A stretch of DNA of 64,000 bases from an uncultured Oscillibacter sp. (GTDB lineage: Bacteria > Bacillota > Clostridia > Oscillospirales > Oscillospiraceae), in assembly GCF_910584465.1 (NCBI RefSeq), contig NZ_CAJUBK010000003.1, positions 26,750 to 90,749 of the forward strand, given 5' to 3'. The notes under the pieces were generated by a model. That model did no database searches, was not told where the DNA came from, and saw only the letters and a list, made by a program, of their open reading frames with translations. This document shows positions 26,008-34,436 of the stretch, in pieces. The position numbers and the translations under genes were made by a program. The stretch's first letter is position 1. Each line of letters begins with the position of its first letter.

Positions 26008-26628
26008 TTAGGATTCTGCCGGGAACTTTGTGATATTTCCTGTGAAGAGGCGCACGATGTAGAGCGCGTCCACAGAATTTACCCTCGAGTTGCCGTCTAC
26101 ATCTGCGGCATACGTCTGATCCGCGGTGAACGTATAGTTGCCCGCGAAGTTCCGCAGCACATAGAGCGCATCTACAGAGTTCACTTTCCCATTGCCGTCC
26201 ACGTCTCCTAAGGTGACGGCCGGCTTCGTCGAGTAATATCCAAAGGTCCCGACTTTCTCTACCTGATTGCTCCCGATCCCGCTGGAGGCATTGCTGGAAA
26301 GCCAGACGTGATACGTGCTGCCGCTGGTAAGGCTCATGGGATAGATCTTGAAGCCCTGGCCGCCGGTCTTCTGGTCGATGTAGACCAGATTGCTCTGCGA
26401 AGGCGTGGCGCTGTCCTTCGTCACGAACACCACATATTCGCTGCCGCTTGCCGCGCCGGTATAGCTCAAGTCCAGGATATCACGGTTGCTCGCGTCGACC
26501 GTGGCGGTGATGTCGTTGGCGGTCATGCTCACATCCTTGATCCCTTCCTCCTCCGCCGCGAAGGCGGCGGTGCTCATCAACACGGACAGACCCAGCACCA
26601 GGAGCGCACAGGTGATCCATTTTTTCAT
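26008..26628 (-). CDS. Small exported protein with C-terminal type I dockerin
   Basis: 206 residues from the ATG at 26628 (GGAGG seven bases upstream), signal peptide ending near AFA-AEE. A beta-sandwich of about 110 residues follows. The C-terminus has two dockerin calcium-binding repeats, DVDGNGKVNSVDALYVL and DVDGNSRVNSVDALYIV, with Asp/Asn at the EF-hand positions and a conserved helix after each. Dockerins bind cohesins, and both flanking genes encode cohesin-like domains with SLH anchors. The passenger is not a recognisable glycosidase. Confidence 0.88.
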   Translation of the reverse strand: MKKWITCALLVLGLSVLMSTAAFAAEEEGIKDVSMTANDITATVDASNRDILDLSYTGAASGSEYVVFVTKDSATPSQSNLVYIDQKTGGQGFKIYPMSLTSGSTYHVWLSSNASSGIGSNQVEKVGTFGYYSTKPAVTLGDVDGNGKVNSVDALYVLRNFAGNYTFTADQTYAADVDGNSRVNSVDALYIVRLFTGNITKFPAES

Positions 26629-26644
26629 CGTCATTCCTCCTTTC

Positions 26645-27652
26645 TCAAAGAATACCACGATCCAGACAGCGAGTCAGGATGACGGCCAGCTGGGCGCGGG
26701 TCACGGCCTCCCCCGGGCCCAGCCGATCCTGGCTGTCGCCGGAGATGATCTCGTGATAGACGCCCCAGTATACCGCCGGTCTGGCCCAGCTCGCGATCTG
26801 GCCGCTGTCCTGGAAGGCCCCGTCGTATACGCTGTAAAACAGGGTCTCCAGCCCCGCCTGTCCTCCGGCATAGCCAAAGAGCAGCTTCATCGCCGCCTGA
26901 CGGGTCAGGACAGCGTTAGGGGTGAACGTATCGGGCCCGGTGCCGCTGAGCAGTCCCTCAGCGCAGGCCCAGGCGGCGGCAGTGCGGACCTCGTCCCCCT
27001 GGTCCGCCAGGTCGGCGAAGGGCGAGGCTTGGTCCGCCTCGGGCCTCCCCGCCATGCGCCAGAGGATGAGGGCCATCTGCTTGCGGCTGACGCGCTCGTC
27101 GGGGCGGAAGGTCCCGTCCCCATAGCCGCCCAGCAGGCCCCTTGCCGCCGCCTTCCGGATGTCCTCCGCGTCCGCCCGGCCCGCCGTGTCGGGGAAGTCC
27201 GGGAGGACGGAGACGCCGGAAACGGAGAGCGGGAGCTCTCCGCCCTCCCCGTCCAGGAGGAGCGCGTCCGTCAAGGCGAAACGGGGACTTTCCAGCCCCT
27301 GCTTCGCCGTGAACTCGAAATTGCCCAGGACGCCGCCGCCCTGGATGGGATCGGCGGACGCCGCCGCCAGGACCGCGCCCTTCGGCGCGCCGGGGTTCCC
27401 GGAGGCGAGGGCCCCCGCCAGCAGGGGGCCGGAGGCCGCGCCCGTGCAGTCCATGGCCGTATCGTCGAAAGAGAGGACGAACTGGGCGGCACAGAACCCG
27501 GTGTTCTCGGACAGCTCCACCGAGACGGTGAACGTCTCTCCGGCGGGGACGGGGCCCTGCGGGCCGGTGACGGACAGCTCCGCCGCCAGGGCGCCGGGGG
27601 CACAGAACAGCGCCGCCCCTGTCAGGACCAGGGCCGCGATCAGGTGTTTCAA
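26645..27652 (-). CDS. Cohesin-SLH anchoring protein
   Basis: 335 residues from TTG 27652, where the signal peptide begins (LKHLIAALVLTGAAL ... ALA-AEL) after AGGAG; the in-frame ATG at 27697 has no ribosome site. Residues about 24-150 fit a cohesin (AGETFTVSVELSENTGFCAAQFVLSFDD ... GVLGNFEFTAKQ), followed by three SLH repeats (about 160-335). This short cohesin-plus-SLH plan is that of cellulosome anchoring scaffoldins such as OlpA. It heads an operon with a dockerin protein 16 bases downstream. Expected to sit on the cell wall and capture dockerin proteins. Confidence 0.83.
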   Translation of the reverse strand: MKHLIAALVLTGAALFCAPGALAAELSVTGPQGPVPAGETFTVSVELSENTGFCAAQFVLSFDDTAMDCTGAASGPLLAGALASGNPGAPKGAVLAAASADPIQGGGVLGNFEFTAKQGLESPRFALTDALLLDGEGGELPLSVSGVSVLPDFPDTAGRADAEDIRKAAARGLLGGYGDGTFRPDERVSRKQMALILWRMAGRPEADQASPFADLADQGDEVRTAAAWACAEGLLSGTGPDTFTPNAVLTRQAAMKLLFGYAGGQAGLETLFYSVYDGAFQDSGQIASWARPAVYWGVYHEIISGDSQDRLGPGEAVTRAQLAVILTRCLDRGIL

Positions 27653-27806
27653 GCCTTCGTCTCTCTCCTTTCTACATGATTTTGACCATTCTACCATACA
27701 TCCGTACCGGCTTCAAGCACTTTCCAAAAATTTTACCGATCTGTAACATAGCCTATCCTTTCCAAAATTTCCAGGATCTATTTACAAAATTTTTACGTCC
27801 CTGCCA

Positions 27807-27835
27807 TTGACAGGTGGGTTAGCGAAAACTATAAT
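27807..27835 (+). promoter_or_regulatory. Consensus sigma-A promoter of the tetR-family gene
   Basis: TTGACA (27807-27812), exactly 17 bases, TATAAT (27830-27835): a perfect consensus, about 70 bases before the start at 27905. Confidence 0.88.
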
Positions 27836-27839
27836 GAGC

Positions 27840-27861
27840 GACAGATTGTCAGAAAGTGACA
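27840..27861. promoter_or_regulatory. Likely operator for the TetR-family regulator
   Basis: Overlapping dyads GACA-gat-TGTC (27840-27850) and TGTCA-gaaag-TGACA (27847-27861) start five bases after a perfect -10. A repressor bound here would block the strong promoter, which fits autoregulation by the gene at 27905. Confidence 0.6.
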
Positions 27862-27904
27862 CCCTGACGCTTTGGATGCTTCATATCTTATAGGAGGGGA
27901 TGCT

Positions 27905-28516
27905 ATGCCCAGCGAGACGTTCCTCCGCCTGCCGGAGGAGAAGCGGACCCGCTTCATCAACGCGGCGTGGGAGGAGTTCACGTCCACCCGCTTCGCGGAC
28001 GCGTCCATCAATCAGATCATCAAACGGGCGAAGATCCCCAGGGGGAGCTTTTACCAGTACTTCCTGGACAAGGACGACCTGTTCGCCTACCTCCTGGAGG
28101 AGGTGCGCAACCACGTCAAGGAGGAGTACCGCCGGGTATTGGAGGAAAACGGCGGGGACATCTTCCAGGCCCAGCTGGACTGCTTCGACCGTCTGGCCGC
28201 GGGGGACAAGATCCTGGACCCGGTGCTGTCGCGGTGCATGAAGTTCCTGGAGAACAACCAGGGCGTGGACATCCAGAAGCTCCTCCCCACCCGCCCGGGC
28301 CAGCGGCTCTTGGACGGGCTGTGGGACGTGATGGACCGCTCCGGCCTCCGGGAGCAGGACGAGGAGTACGGCCGGGCCGTGTTCAGCCTGCTGATGGCCG
28401 CCCTGGGCAGCGCCTGCATGGACGCCATGCTCTGCCCGGAGGACCGGCCCTCCTGCCGGCGGGAGCTGGTGACGAAGCTGGAGATCGTCCGGCACGGGAG
28501 CATGAAAACGCCGTGA
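27905..28516 (+). CDS. TetR-family transcriptional regulator
   Basis: 203 residues from the ATG at 27905, after TAGGAGGGG. The N-terminal helix-turn-helix is typical (RFINAAWEEFTSTRFADASINQIIKRAKIPRGSF split by the turn; SFYQYFLDKDDLF follows), and the rest is an all-helical ligand and dimer domain. It has a perfect consensus promoter with dyads at the start of transcription. It lies 17 bases upstream of the efflux operon promoter and may sense a substrate of that pump, although that promoter has a MerR-type layout rather than TetR dyads. Confidence 0.88.
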   Translation: MPSETFLRLPEEKRTRFINAAWEEFTSTRFADASINQIIKRAKIPRGSFYQYFLDKDDLFAYLLEEVRNHVKEEYRRVLEENGGDIFQAQLDCFDRLAAGDKILDPVLSRCMKFLENNQGVDIQKLLPTRPGQRLLDGLWDVMDRSGLREQDEEYGRAVFSLLMAALGSACMDAMLCPEDRPSCRRELVTKLEIVRHGSMKTP

Positions 28517-28533
28517 GGCGCGTGAACTTTTCC

Positions 28534-28564
28534 TTGACCTTCCCCCTGGTGGAAGGTGTACACT
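28534..28564 (+). promoter_or_regulatory. MerR-type promoter of the RND efflux operon
   Basis: TTGACC (28534-28539) and TACACT (28559-28564) are separated by 19 bases, too long for normal sigma-A use. The spacer holds the dyad ACCTTCC-ccctggt-GGAAGGT (28537-28557). A 19-bp spacer with a centred dyad is the hallmark of MerR-family activators, which twist the DNA on ligand binding. No MerR gene is in the window, so the activator would be encoded elsewhere. Confidence 0.75.
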
Positions 28565-28651
28565 TACCGGAAAGCACGGGCGGGACGCGCCGTCCATACA
28601 TCATAGATGAGAGCACGACCCTACATCACATCTCGACCGAAGGAGGCAGTC

Positions 28652-29926
28652 ATGAAGAAGAAGATCGCCGCGCTGCTGCTGGCGCTGGCCCTGCCGCTGG
28701 TCCCCTCCGCCCTGGCGGACGAGGCCGGAGGCGCCGCGCCGGAGCCGCCCGGGGGAGCCGTCCAGGACGGAGCGGCCGAACAGGTCCGGGAGGACGCGGT
28801 CCCCGGCCCGGACGCGGATCCGGAGACCGGCTATGAGCCCGACGCCCTGGGGCAGGTCAGCTTCCCCAACGTGGAACAGCGCATCCGGGAGAACAACCTC
28901 CAGATCCTGGCCCTAAATGAGCAGATCGCGGCCCTGGAGGAGATCGACTACGAAAAGCAGCTCGACAAGCTCCGCCGGGCCCTGAACAGCCTGGCGGGGG
29001 CGCAGTGGACGATGCTGGAGATGGGCCAGGGGTCCTCTTACGCCTACGAGCAGATGAACCAGTCCTACAGCGCCCTGCGCAGGCAGTTCGACGCCATCTG
29101 GGACGGCGACCTCCAGGAGGACAACGCCGGCGTGATCCGGCAGCTGGAGAACCTGGAGGACCAGATCGCCCTGGGCGGCGAGACGATGTACATGGCCCTG
29201 CTGTCCATGGAGGCCCAGCTGAACGGCCTGGAGCGCCAGCTGGCCGCGCTGGACCGCCAGCTGGAGGAGCTGCGCCTGCGCCACGAGCTGGGGCAGATCT
29301 CCACCCTCCAGCTCACCGGGGCGGAGGCGGGCCGGACCTCCCTGGTCAGCGGCATGGAGACGCTGAAGATGAACATCCATTTGTACAAGGCCCAGCTGGA
29401 GACGCTGCTGGGGGCGGAGCAGACCGGCGAGATCCGGCTGGGCGGCGTGCCCCAGGTGACGGCGGCGCAGCTCTCGGCCATGGACATGGAGAAGGACCTG
29501 GCGTCCGCCAAGGAGGCCAGCTACGAGCTCTTCGACGCGAAGCGGACCCTGAAGGACACCCAGGACGCCTATCACGGCATCGGTGACTACACCCCCACCC
29601 TCGACGCCGAGCACGGCTGGCCCGCCGCGAAATATACATATAACAATACCGTCCAGAATTACGAGATGAAGTTCCGCACCCTCTTCGCCCAGGTGAAAGA
29701 TCACAAACAGGTCCTGGAGGCGTCGAAGGTGACGCTGGAGAGCAAGGAGGCGTCCTTTGCCGCGTCGGAGCTGAAATACCAGCAGGGGAACATTTCCCGC
29801 AACACCCTTCTGACCGCCCAGGACGAGGTCACCGCCGCGAAAGAGGCCGTCCTCTCCGCCGAGAACGATCTTTTCACCGCCTACAACAACTACTGTTGGG
29901 CCGTGGAGACCGGGATCTTGAACTGA
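28652..29926 (+). CDS. TolC-like efflux-associated coiled-coil protein
   Basis: 424 residues from ATG 28652 (AAGGAGG upstream), signal peptide 1-22 (ALA-DEA), then a low-complexity acidic region and a long alpha-helical coiled-coil body (about 60-420) with the internally repeated helical pattern of outer membrane efflux (OEP/TolC) proteins (RHELGQISTLQLTGAEAGRTSL; LKYQQGNISRNTLLTAQDEV). It is first in an operon with a membrane fusion protein and an RND pump. In a single-membrane cell it cannot be an outer membrane channel; it may form a conduit through the thick wall. Family call by pattern. Confidence 0.75.
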   Translation: MKKKIAALLLALALPLVPSALADEAGGAAPEPPGGAVQDGAAEQVREDAVPGPDADPETGYEPDALGQVSFPNVEQRIRENNLQILALNEQIAALEEIDYEKQLDKLRRALNSLAGAQWTMLEMGQGSSYAYEQMNQSYSALRRQFDAIWDGDLQEDNAGVIRQLENLEDQIALGGETMYMALLSMEAQLNGLERQLAALDRQLEELRLRHELGQISTLQLTGAEAGRTSLVSGMETLKMNIHLYKAQLETLLGAEQTGEIRLGGVPQVTAAQLSAMDMEKDLASAKEASYELFDAKRTLKDTQDAYHGIGDYTPTLDAEHGWPAAKYTYNNTVQNYEMKFRTLFAQVKDHKQVLEASKVTLESKEASFAASELKYQQGNISRNTLLTAQDEVTAAKEAVLSAENDLFTAYNNYCWAVETGILN

Positions 29927-29970
29927 TGGGGACGCACGGATCGATACGATATCAGCCCAGGAGGAGCTAT

Positions 29971-31227
29971 ATGAAGAAAAAAAGAATTTTGGCCGCGGGG
30001 CTCGCCGCCCTGCTCGCGCTGTCCCTCGCCGCCTGCGGCGGCGGGACGGAGGAGGCCCCGGAGGAGGAGGCCCCCGATCCCGGCGTCGCCGTCCAGGTGG
30101 AGACCATCGGGGCGGACACCATCTACACGGAGAACACCGTCTCCGGCCAGATCGTCACCGAGGAGCAGACCACCGTCATGGTGGCGGTGAACGCCAAGTG
30201 TGAGAAGGTCTACTTCGAGACCGGGGACGAGATCCAGGCGGGCCAGGCCATCTGCAAGGTGGATCTGGACAGCACCCTGACCTCTTACGGCGCGGTGGAC
30301 ATCAGCTACCAGTCCGCCATCCAGAGCTATAACGACCAGTCCGCCATCTTCGAAAAGCAGATCGCCCTGCTGGAGAAGAACGTCAGCGACCTCCGGCAGC
30401 TCTTCGAGATCGGCGCGGCCTCCCAGGCGGAGATCGACCAGGCGGAGCTGCAATTGCAGACCACCATCGCCCAGCGCAGCTCCACCCTCGCCCAGCTGGA
30501 GGCGGGGATGCAGAACTACAAGTCCAACCTGGAGCAGCTCTCCAGCTCCCTGGAGAACATCGACGGCCGGGGCAACATCCTCGCCCCCGCCTCCGGCACC
30601 ATCCTGACGCTGAACGCCGTGGAGGGCGGCTTCGTCTCCACCGCCGCGCCGGTGGCCGTCATCGACGGCGTGGACCAGCTGAAGCTGACCGTCCAGGTCT
30701 CCGAGGCCCTGGCCCCCAAGCTGGCGGCGGGCGACACCGCCGACGTCACCGTCAGCGCCGTGGGCCAGACCTTCGAGACCACGATCCGCTCCGTGGACCG
30801 CTCCGCCAACCTCCAGACGAAGCTTTACGCCGTGACGCTGAGCCTCCCGGCGGACCTGGAGGGCCTGACGGCGGGCATGTTCGCCGACGTGACCTTCCAC
30901 ACCGACGTTTCCGAGGATACCATCGTCGTCCCCACCGAGGCGGTGCTGACCCGGGGCGCGGCCCAGTACGTCTTCGTGGTGGAGGATGGCGCCGCCAAGT
31001 ACATCGAGGTCACCACGGGCCTCACCGGCAACGGCGTGACGGAGGTCCTCTCCGGGCTGGAGGCCGGGCAGATGCTGGTCACCGTGGGCCAGGCGTACCT
31101 CAGCGACGGCGACCCGGTGCGCATCGTCTCCGGCGCGGACAGTCCCGCTCCGGCGGGCGCTCCGAAAGACGCGGAGGGCGGGGACGCCGCCCCCGAAGAC
31201 GGGAGCGCGCCGTCTGGAGAGGAGTAA
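29971..31227 (+). CDS. RND efflux membrane fusion lipoprotein (HlyD/AcrA family)
   Basis: 418 residues from ATG 29971 (AGGAGG upstream). The lipobox LAAC (about 24-27) predicts a lipid-anchored protein outside the membrane. The order is a split biotinyl-lipoyl domain (VAVNAKCEKVYFETGDEIQAGQAI; APASGTILTLNAVEGGFVS), a coiled-coil hairpin (about 110-195), a beta-barrel, and a membrane-proximal domain, followed by an acidic, Pro/Ala-rich tail. It links the pump to the TolC-like partner. Seven bases separate it from the pump gene. Confidence 0.9.
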   Translation: MKKKRILAAGLAALLALSLAACGGGTEEAPEEEAPDPGVAVQVETIGADTIYTENTVSGQIVTEEQTTVMVAVNAKCEKVYFETGDEIQAGQAICKVDLDSTLTSYGAVDISYQSAIQSYNDQSAIFEKQIALLEKNVSDLRQLFEIGAASQAEIDQAELQLQTTIAQRSSTLAQLEAGMQNYKSNLEQLSSSLENIDGRGNILAPASGTILTLNAVEGGFVSTAAPVAVIDGVDQLKLTVQVSEALAPKLAAGDTADVTVSAVGQTFETTIRSVDRSANLQTKLYAVTLSLPADLEGLTAGMFADVTFHTDVSEDTIVVPTEAVLTRGAAQYVFVVEDGAAKYIEVTTGLTGNGVTEVLSGLEAGQMLVTVGQAYLSDGDPVRIVSGADSPAPAGAPKDAEGGDAAPEDGSAPSGEE

Positions 31228-31233
31228 GCCTCC

Positions 31234-34200
31234 ATGAATATCGCCAAAGCAAGCATCCGGCACAAGGTCGCCACCCTGCTGGCCAGCATCCTGATCTGCG
31301 TGTTCGGCCTGATGTACGCCACCCAGCTCCAGATGGCCCTGATGCCGGACATGGAGATGCCCATGGCCGTGGTGGCCTGCTACTACAGCGGCGCGAACCC
31401 CAGCGACATCGAGGAGCTGGTCACCCGCCCCCTGGAGGGCGCGATCATGTCCGTCCAGGGCGTGGATGAGATCTCCTCCACCTCCTCCGACGGCATCAGC
31501 CAGATCCAGATCACCTATGTGGAGGGGACGGATCTGGACATCGCCGCCACGAAGCTCCGGGAGCAGTTCGACCGGGTGAACCTCCCGGAGGACGCCACGA
31601 AGCCGGTGATCGTCAACATGAACCTCAGCGAGCTGATGCCCACCGCCATGATCGCCCTCATGGGCGAGGACCTGGCCCAGCTCCAGACCCTGGCGGACGA
31701 CGTGGTCGTCCCCGCCCTGGAGCGGATCGACGGCGTGGCCCAGGTCACCGTCAACGGCGGCGTGGAGCAGCAGATCGCCGTGGAGCTGGACCCCACCCGG
31801 ACGGCGGGCTACGGGCTCTCCACCTCCTACGTCTCCCAGTTCCTGGCGGGGCAGAACCTCATCTACCCCGGCGGCAGCCTGGACAACGGGTCCAAGAAGC
31901 TGACCGTCAGCACGGACGCGAAGTTCCGGACGGTGGACGACGTGCGGGATATGATCCTCTCCCTCCCCACCGGCGGCGCCGTGCGGCTGGGCGAGGTGGC
32001 CAACGTCGTCCTGGAGGACAAGGACATGAGCGCCATGGCGAAGTCCGGCGAGGACGCCTGCGTGGTGCTCCAGGTCTCCAAGCAGTCCTCCGCCAACGAG
32101 GTCTATGTCTCCGAGAAGGTCATCCAGCGGCTGGAGGAGCTGAAGGGCGACAACCCCGGGCTCCATTACGCCGCGCCGTACCTGGCCAGCGACTACATCA
32201 ACCAGACCGTGGACGCCGCCTATCAGAACATCCTCCAGGGCGTGCTGCTGGCGGCGGTCGTGGTGCTGCTGTTCCTCCGCCGGGGCGGGGCCACGCTGAC
32301 CATCGCCGTGTCCATGCCCATCTGCATCCTGACGGTGCTCCTCATCATGCACGTCTCCGGCCTGACGCTGAACATGATGAGCCTGGGCGGCATCGCCATG
32401 GGCGTGGGCATGATCGTGGACAACTCCATCGTCGTCCTGGAGAACATCTACCGCTTCTCCGCCGAGGGCCGCAGCCGGGAGGAGTCCTGCATCGAGGGCA
32501 CGAAGGAGGTCACCAGCTCCGTCGTGGCCTCCACCCTGACCACCGAGGCCGTCTTCGTCCCCCTGGCCCTCACCGGCGGCATGGCGGGCATGATGTTCAA
32601 GGATTTCTGCCTCACCATCGCCTCGCTGATCTTCGCCTCCCTGGTCATCTCCCTGACGCTGGTGCCCCTGCTGTGCTACTTCACCTTAGACGAGGAGAAG
32701 GTCCGCCGCCGCCAGGAGAAGCTGGCGGGGAAACGGCCCGGCCCCCTGAAACGGCTGACGGACAAGATCGGCGCGTTCTATCTGAAGACGCTGGGCTTCT
32801 TCGTCCGCCACCTCTTCCTGGGCATGGCGGCGTCCTTCGCCCTGGTGGTGCTGTTCGGCGTCACTTTGGTGAACACCAAGATGGTCCTCATCCCCGACAT
32901 GGACCAGGGGACGGTCAACCTCAGCATCGGTATGCCCATCGGCTCCCAGCTCGGCGAGACCGCCGCCATCGCCGACCGGGTCTCCGCCATCACGGAGGCC
33001 CAGGTCCCGGAGATCGAGCAGATGTTCTACATCGCCTCCGACGAGTCCGTCACCATGATGCTGGACGTGGGGTCCAAGTCCCAGCGGAGCCGGAGCAGCA
33101 ACGACATCGCCAAGGCCCTCCGGGAGGCCCTCCAGGACGTCGCGGGCTGTGAGATCACCGTCTCCGCCTCGGACTCCGAGGCCATGATGGGCGGCGGCGG
33201 GGACATCGCCGTCAAGATCCAGGGGGACGATTACGACACCCTGGCCTTCCTGGCGGACGACTTGATCGCCCAGATCTCCGCCCTGCCCGACGCGGTGAAC
33301 GTGGACAGCTCCCTGTCCGACGAGGTGCCCCAGGTGAAGGTCTCCGTGGACCGGGAGGCCGCCGCGCAGTACGGCCTCACCGCCGCCTCCATCGGTGCGG
33401 CGGTCCGGTCGGAGCTCACCGGCTCCACCGCCACCCGCGTCACCATCAACGGCCGGGAGCTGGAGGTGGTGGTCCGGGGCGGCGGCGCGGCGGCGGGGAG
33501 CCTGGACGCGCTGAAGTCCATGGGCGTGCCCTCCGCCATGGGCGGCACAGTGCCCCTGGGCTCCGTGGCCAGCGTGACCGTCGAGCAGGCCCCCCAGACC
33601 ATCGTCCGGTCCAACCAGACCCGGCAGGTCACCATCTCCGGCGACTCCGTCAGCGGCGACACCGCCGTCATGACCCAGGCGATCTGGTCGATCCTGGACG
33701 GATACACCTTCCCCCAGGGCTATTCTGTGGAGACCGACGGCTCCTATGAGACCATGATCGAGAGCTTCACCGACCTGCTACTGGCCCTGGCGGCGGCGCT
33801 GCTGCTGGTGTATTTCGTCCTGGCGGTGCAGTTCGAGTCCTTCCTGATGCCCGTCATGATCATGCTGATCCTGCCGGTGGCCTTCACCGGGTCCCTGTTC
33901 GGGCTCCCCCTGACGGGGCACGACCTCAGTATGCTGTCCCTGGTGTCCATCATCATGCTGGCGGGCACGGTGGTCAACTCCTCCATCATCCTGGTGGAGT
34001 ACATCAAGATCCGCCGGGCCAGGGGCGAGGACCGGGAGACCGCCATCCTCCACGCCTGCCCCCTGCGGGTCCGGCCCATCCTCATGACCACCCTGACCAC
34101 CATCCTGGCCATGGTGCCCATGGCCATGGGCATCGGCGAGACCAATGAGATGATGGCCGATATGGGCATCACCATGATCTCCGGCATGGTCATCTCCACC

Positions 34201-34380
34201 ATCGTGACGCTGGTGTTCACGCCGGTGTATTACTCTGTCATCGATAACCTGAGCCGCGTCTTCCGCCGGAAGGGCAAGGACGGGAAAAAGCCCCGGAAGC
34301 CCCTCTTCAAGCGTAAGGGCAAGGAGGAGCCCCTGCCCGCCGCCGCGGAGGAGGCGCCGGAGGCCCCGGTGAACGGATAG
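31234..34380 (+). CDS. RND-family efflux permease (HAE1/SwrC-like)
   Basis: 1048 residues, full length for the family, with 12 membrane helices in two halves and two large extracytoplasmic loops (about 35-330 and 545-860). Helix 4 reads GMIVDNSIVVLENI: the first of the two proton-relay aspartates of AcrB is kept and the second is Asn. In helix 10 the lysine of AcrB is replaced (GTVVNSSIILVEY), as in Gram-positive SwrC-type pumps. It exports amphipathic compounds using the proton gradient. It ends the three-gene operon at a strong terminator and has a basic C-terminal tail. Confidence 0.93.
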   Translation: MNIAKASIRHKVATLLASILICVFGLMYATQLQMALMPDMEMPMAVVACYYSGANPSDIEELVTRPLEGAIMSVQGVDEISSTSSDGISQIQITYVEGTDLDIAATKLREQFDRVNLPEDATKPVIVNMNLSELMPTAMIALMGEDLAQLQTLADDVVVPALERIDGVAQVTVNGGVEQQIAVELDPTRTAGYGLSTSYVSQFLAGQNLIYPGGSLDNGSKKLTVSTDAKFRTVDDVRDMILSLPTGGAVRLGEVANVVLEDKDMSAMAKSGEDACVVLQVSKQSSANEVYVSEKVIQRLEELKGDNPGLHYAAPYLASDYINQTVDAAYQNILQGVLLAAVVVLLFLRRGGATLTIAVSMPICILTVLLIMHVSGLTLNMMSLGGIAMGVGMIVDNSIVVLENIYRFSAEGRSREESCIEGTKEVTSSVVASTLTTEAVFVPLALTGGMAGMMFKDFCLTIASLIFASLVISLTLVPLLCYFTLDEEKVRRRQEKLAGKRPGPLKRLTDKIGAFYLKTLGFFVRHLFLGMAASFALVVLFGVTLVNTKMVLIPDMDQGTVNLSIGMPIGSQLGETAAIADRVSAITEAQVPEIEQMFYIASDESVTMMLDVGSKSQRSRSSNDIAKALREALQDVAGCEITVSASDSEAMMGGGGDIAVKIQGDDYDTLAFLADDLIAQISALPDAVNVDSSLSDEVPQVKVSVDREAAAQYGLTAASIGAAVRSELTGSTATRVTINGRELEVVVRGGGAAAGSLDALKSMGVPSAMGGTVPLGSVASVTVEQAPQTIVRSNQTRQVTISGDSVSGDTAVMTQAIWSILDGYTFPQGYSVETDGSYETMIESFTDLLLALAAALLLVYFVLAVQFESFLMPVMIMLILPVAFTGSLFGLPLTGHDLSMLSLVSIIMLAGTVVNSSIILVEYIKIRRARGEDRETAILHACPLRVRPILMTTLTTILAMVPMAMGIGETNEMMADMGITMISGMVISTIVTLVFTPVYYSVIDNLSRVFRRKGKDGKKPRKPLFKRKGKEEPLPAAAEEAPEAPVNG

Positions 34381-34395
34381 GCCCGACAGGATAAG

Positions 34396-34432
34396 GGGAG
34401 CCCCGCGCGGATCAGATCCGCGCGGGGCTCCC
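34396..34432. terminator. Bidirectional terminator between the efflux operon and an LRR gene
   Basis: A 17-bp perfect stem (GGGAGCCCCGCGCGGAT and its complement, loop CAG) lies between convergent genes. One arm (TCCGCGCGGGGCTCCCT) recurs without its partner at 36092-36108, past the stop of the next minus-strand gene. Confidence 0.85.
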
Positions 34433-34436
34433 TTAC

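Noticed and set aside
29890..32352. 820-codon minus-strand frame opposite the MFP and RND genes
   Set aside because: His/Gly/Asp/Gln-rich antisense shadow without domain features.
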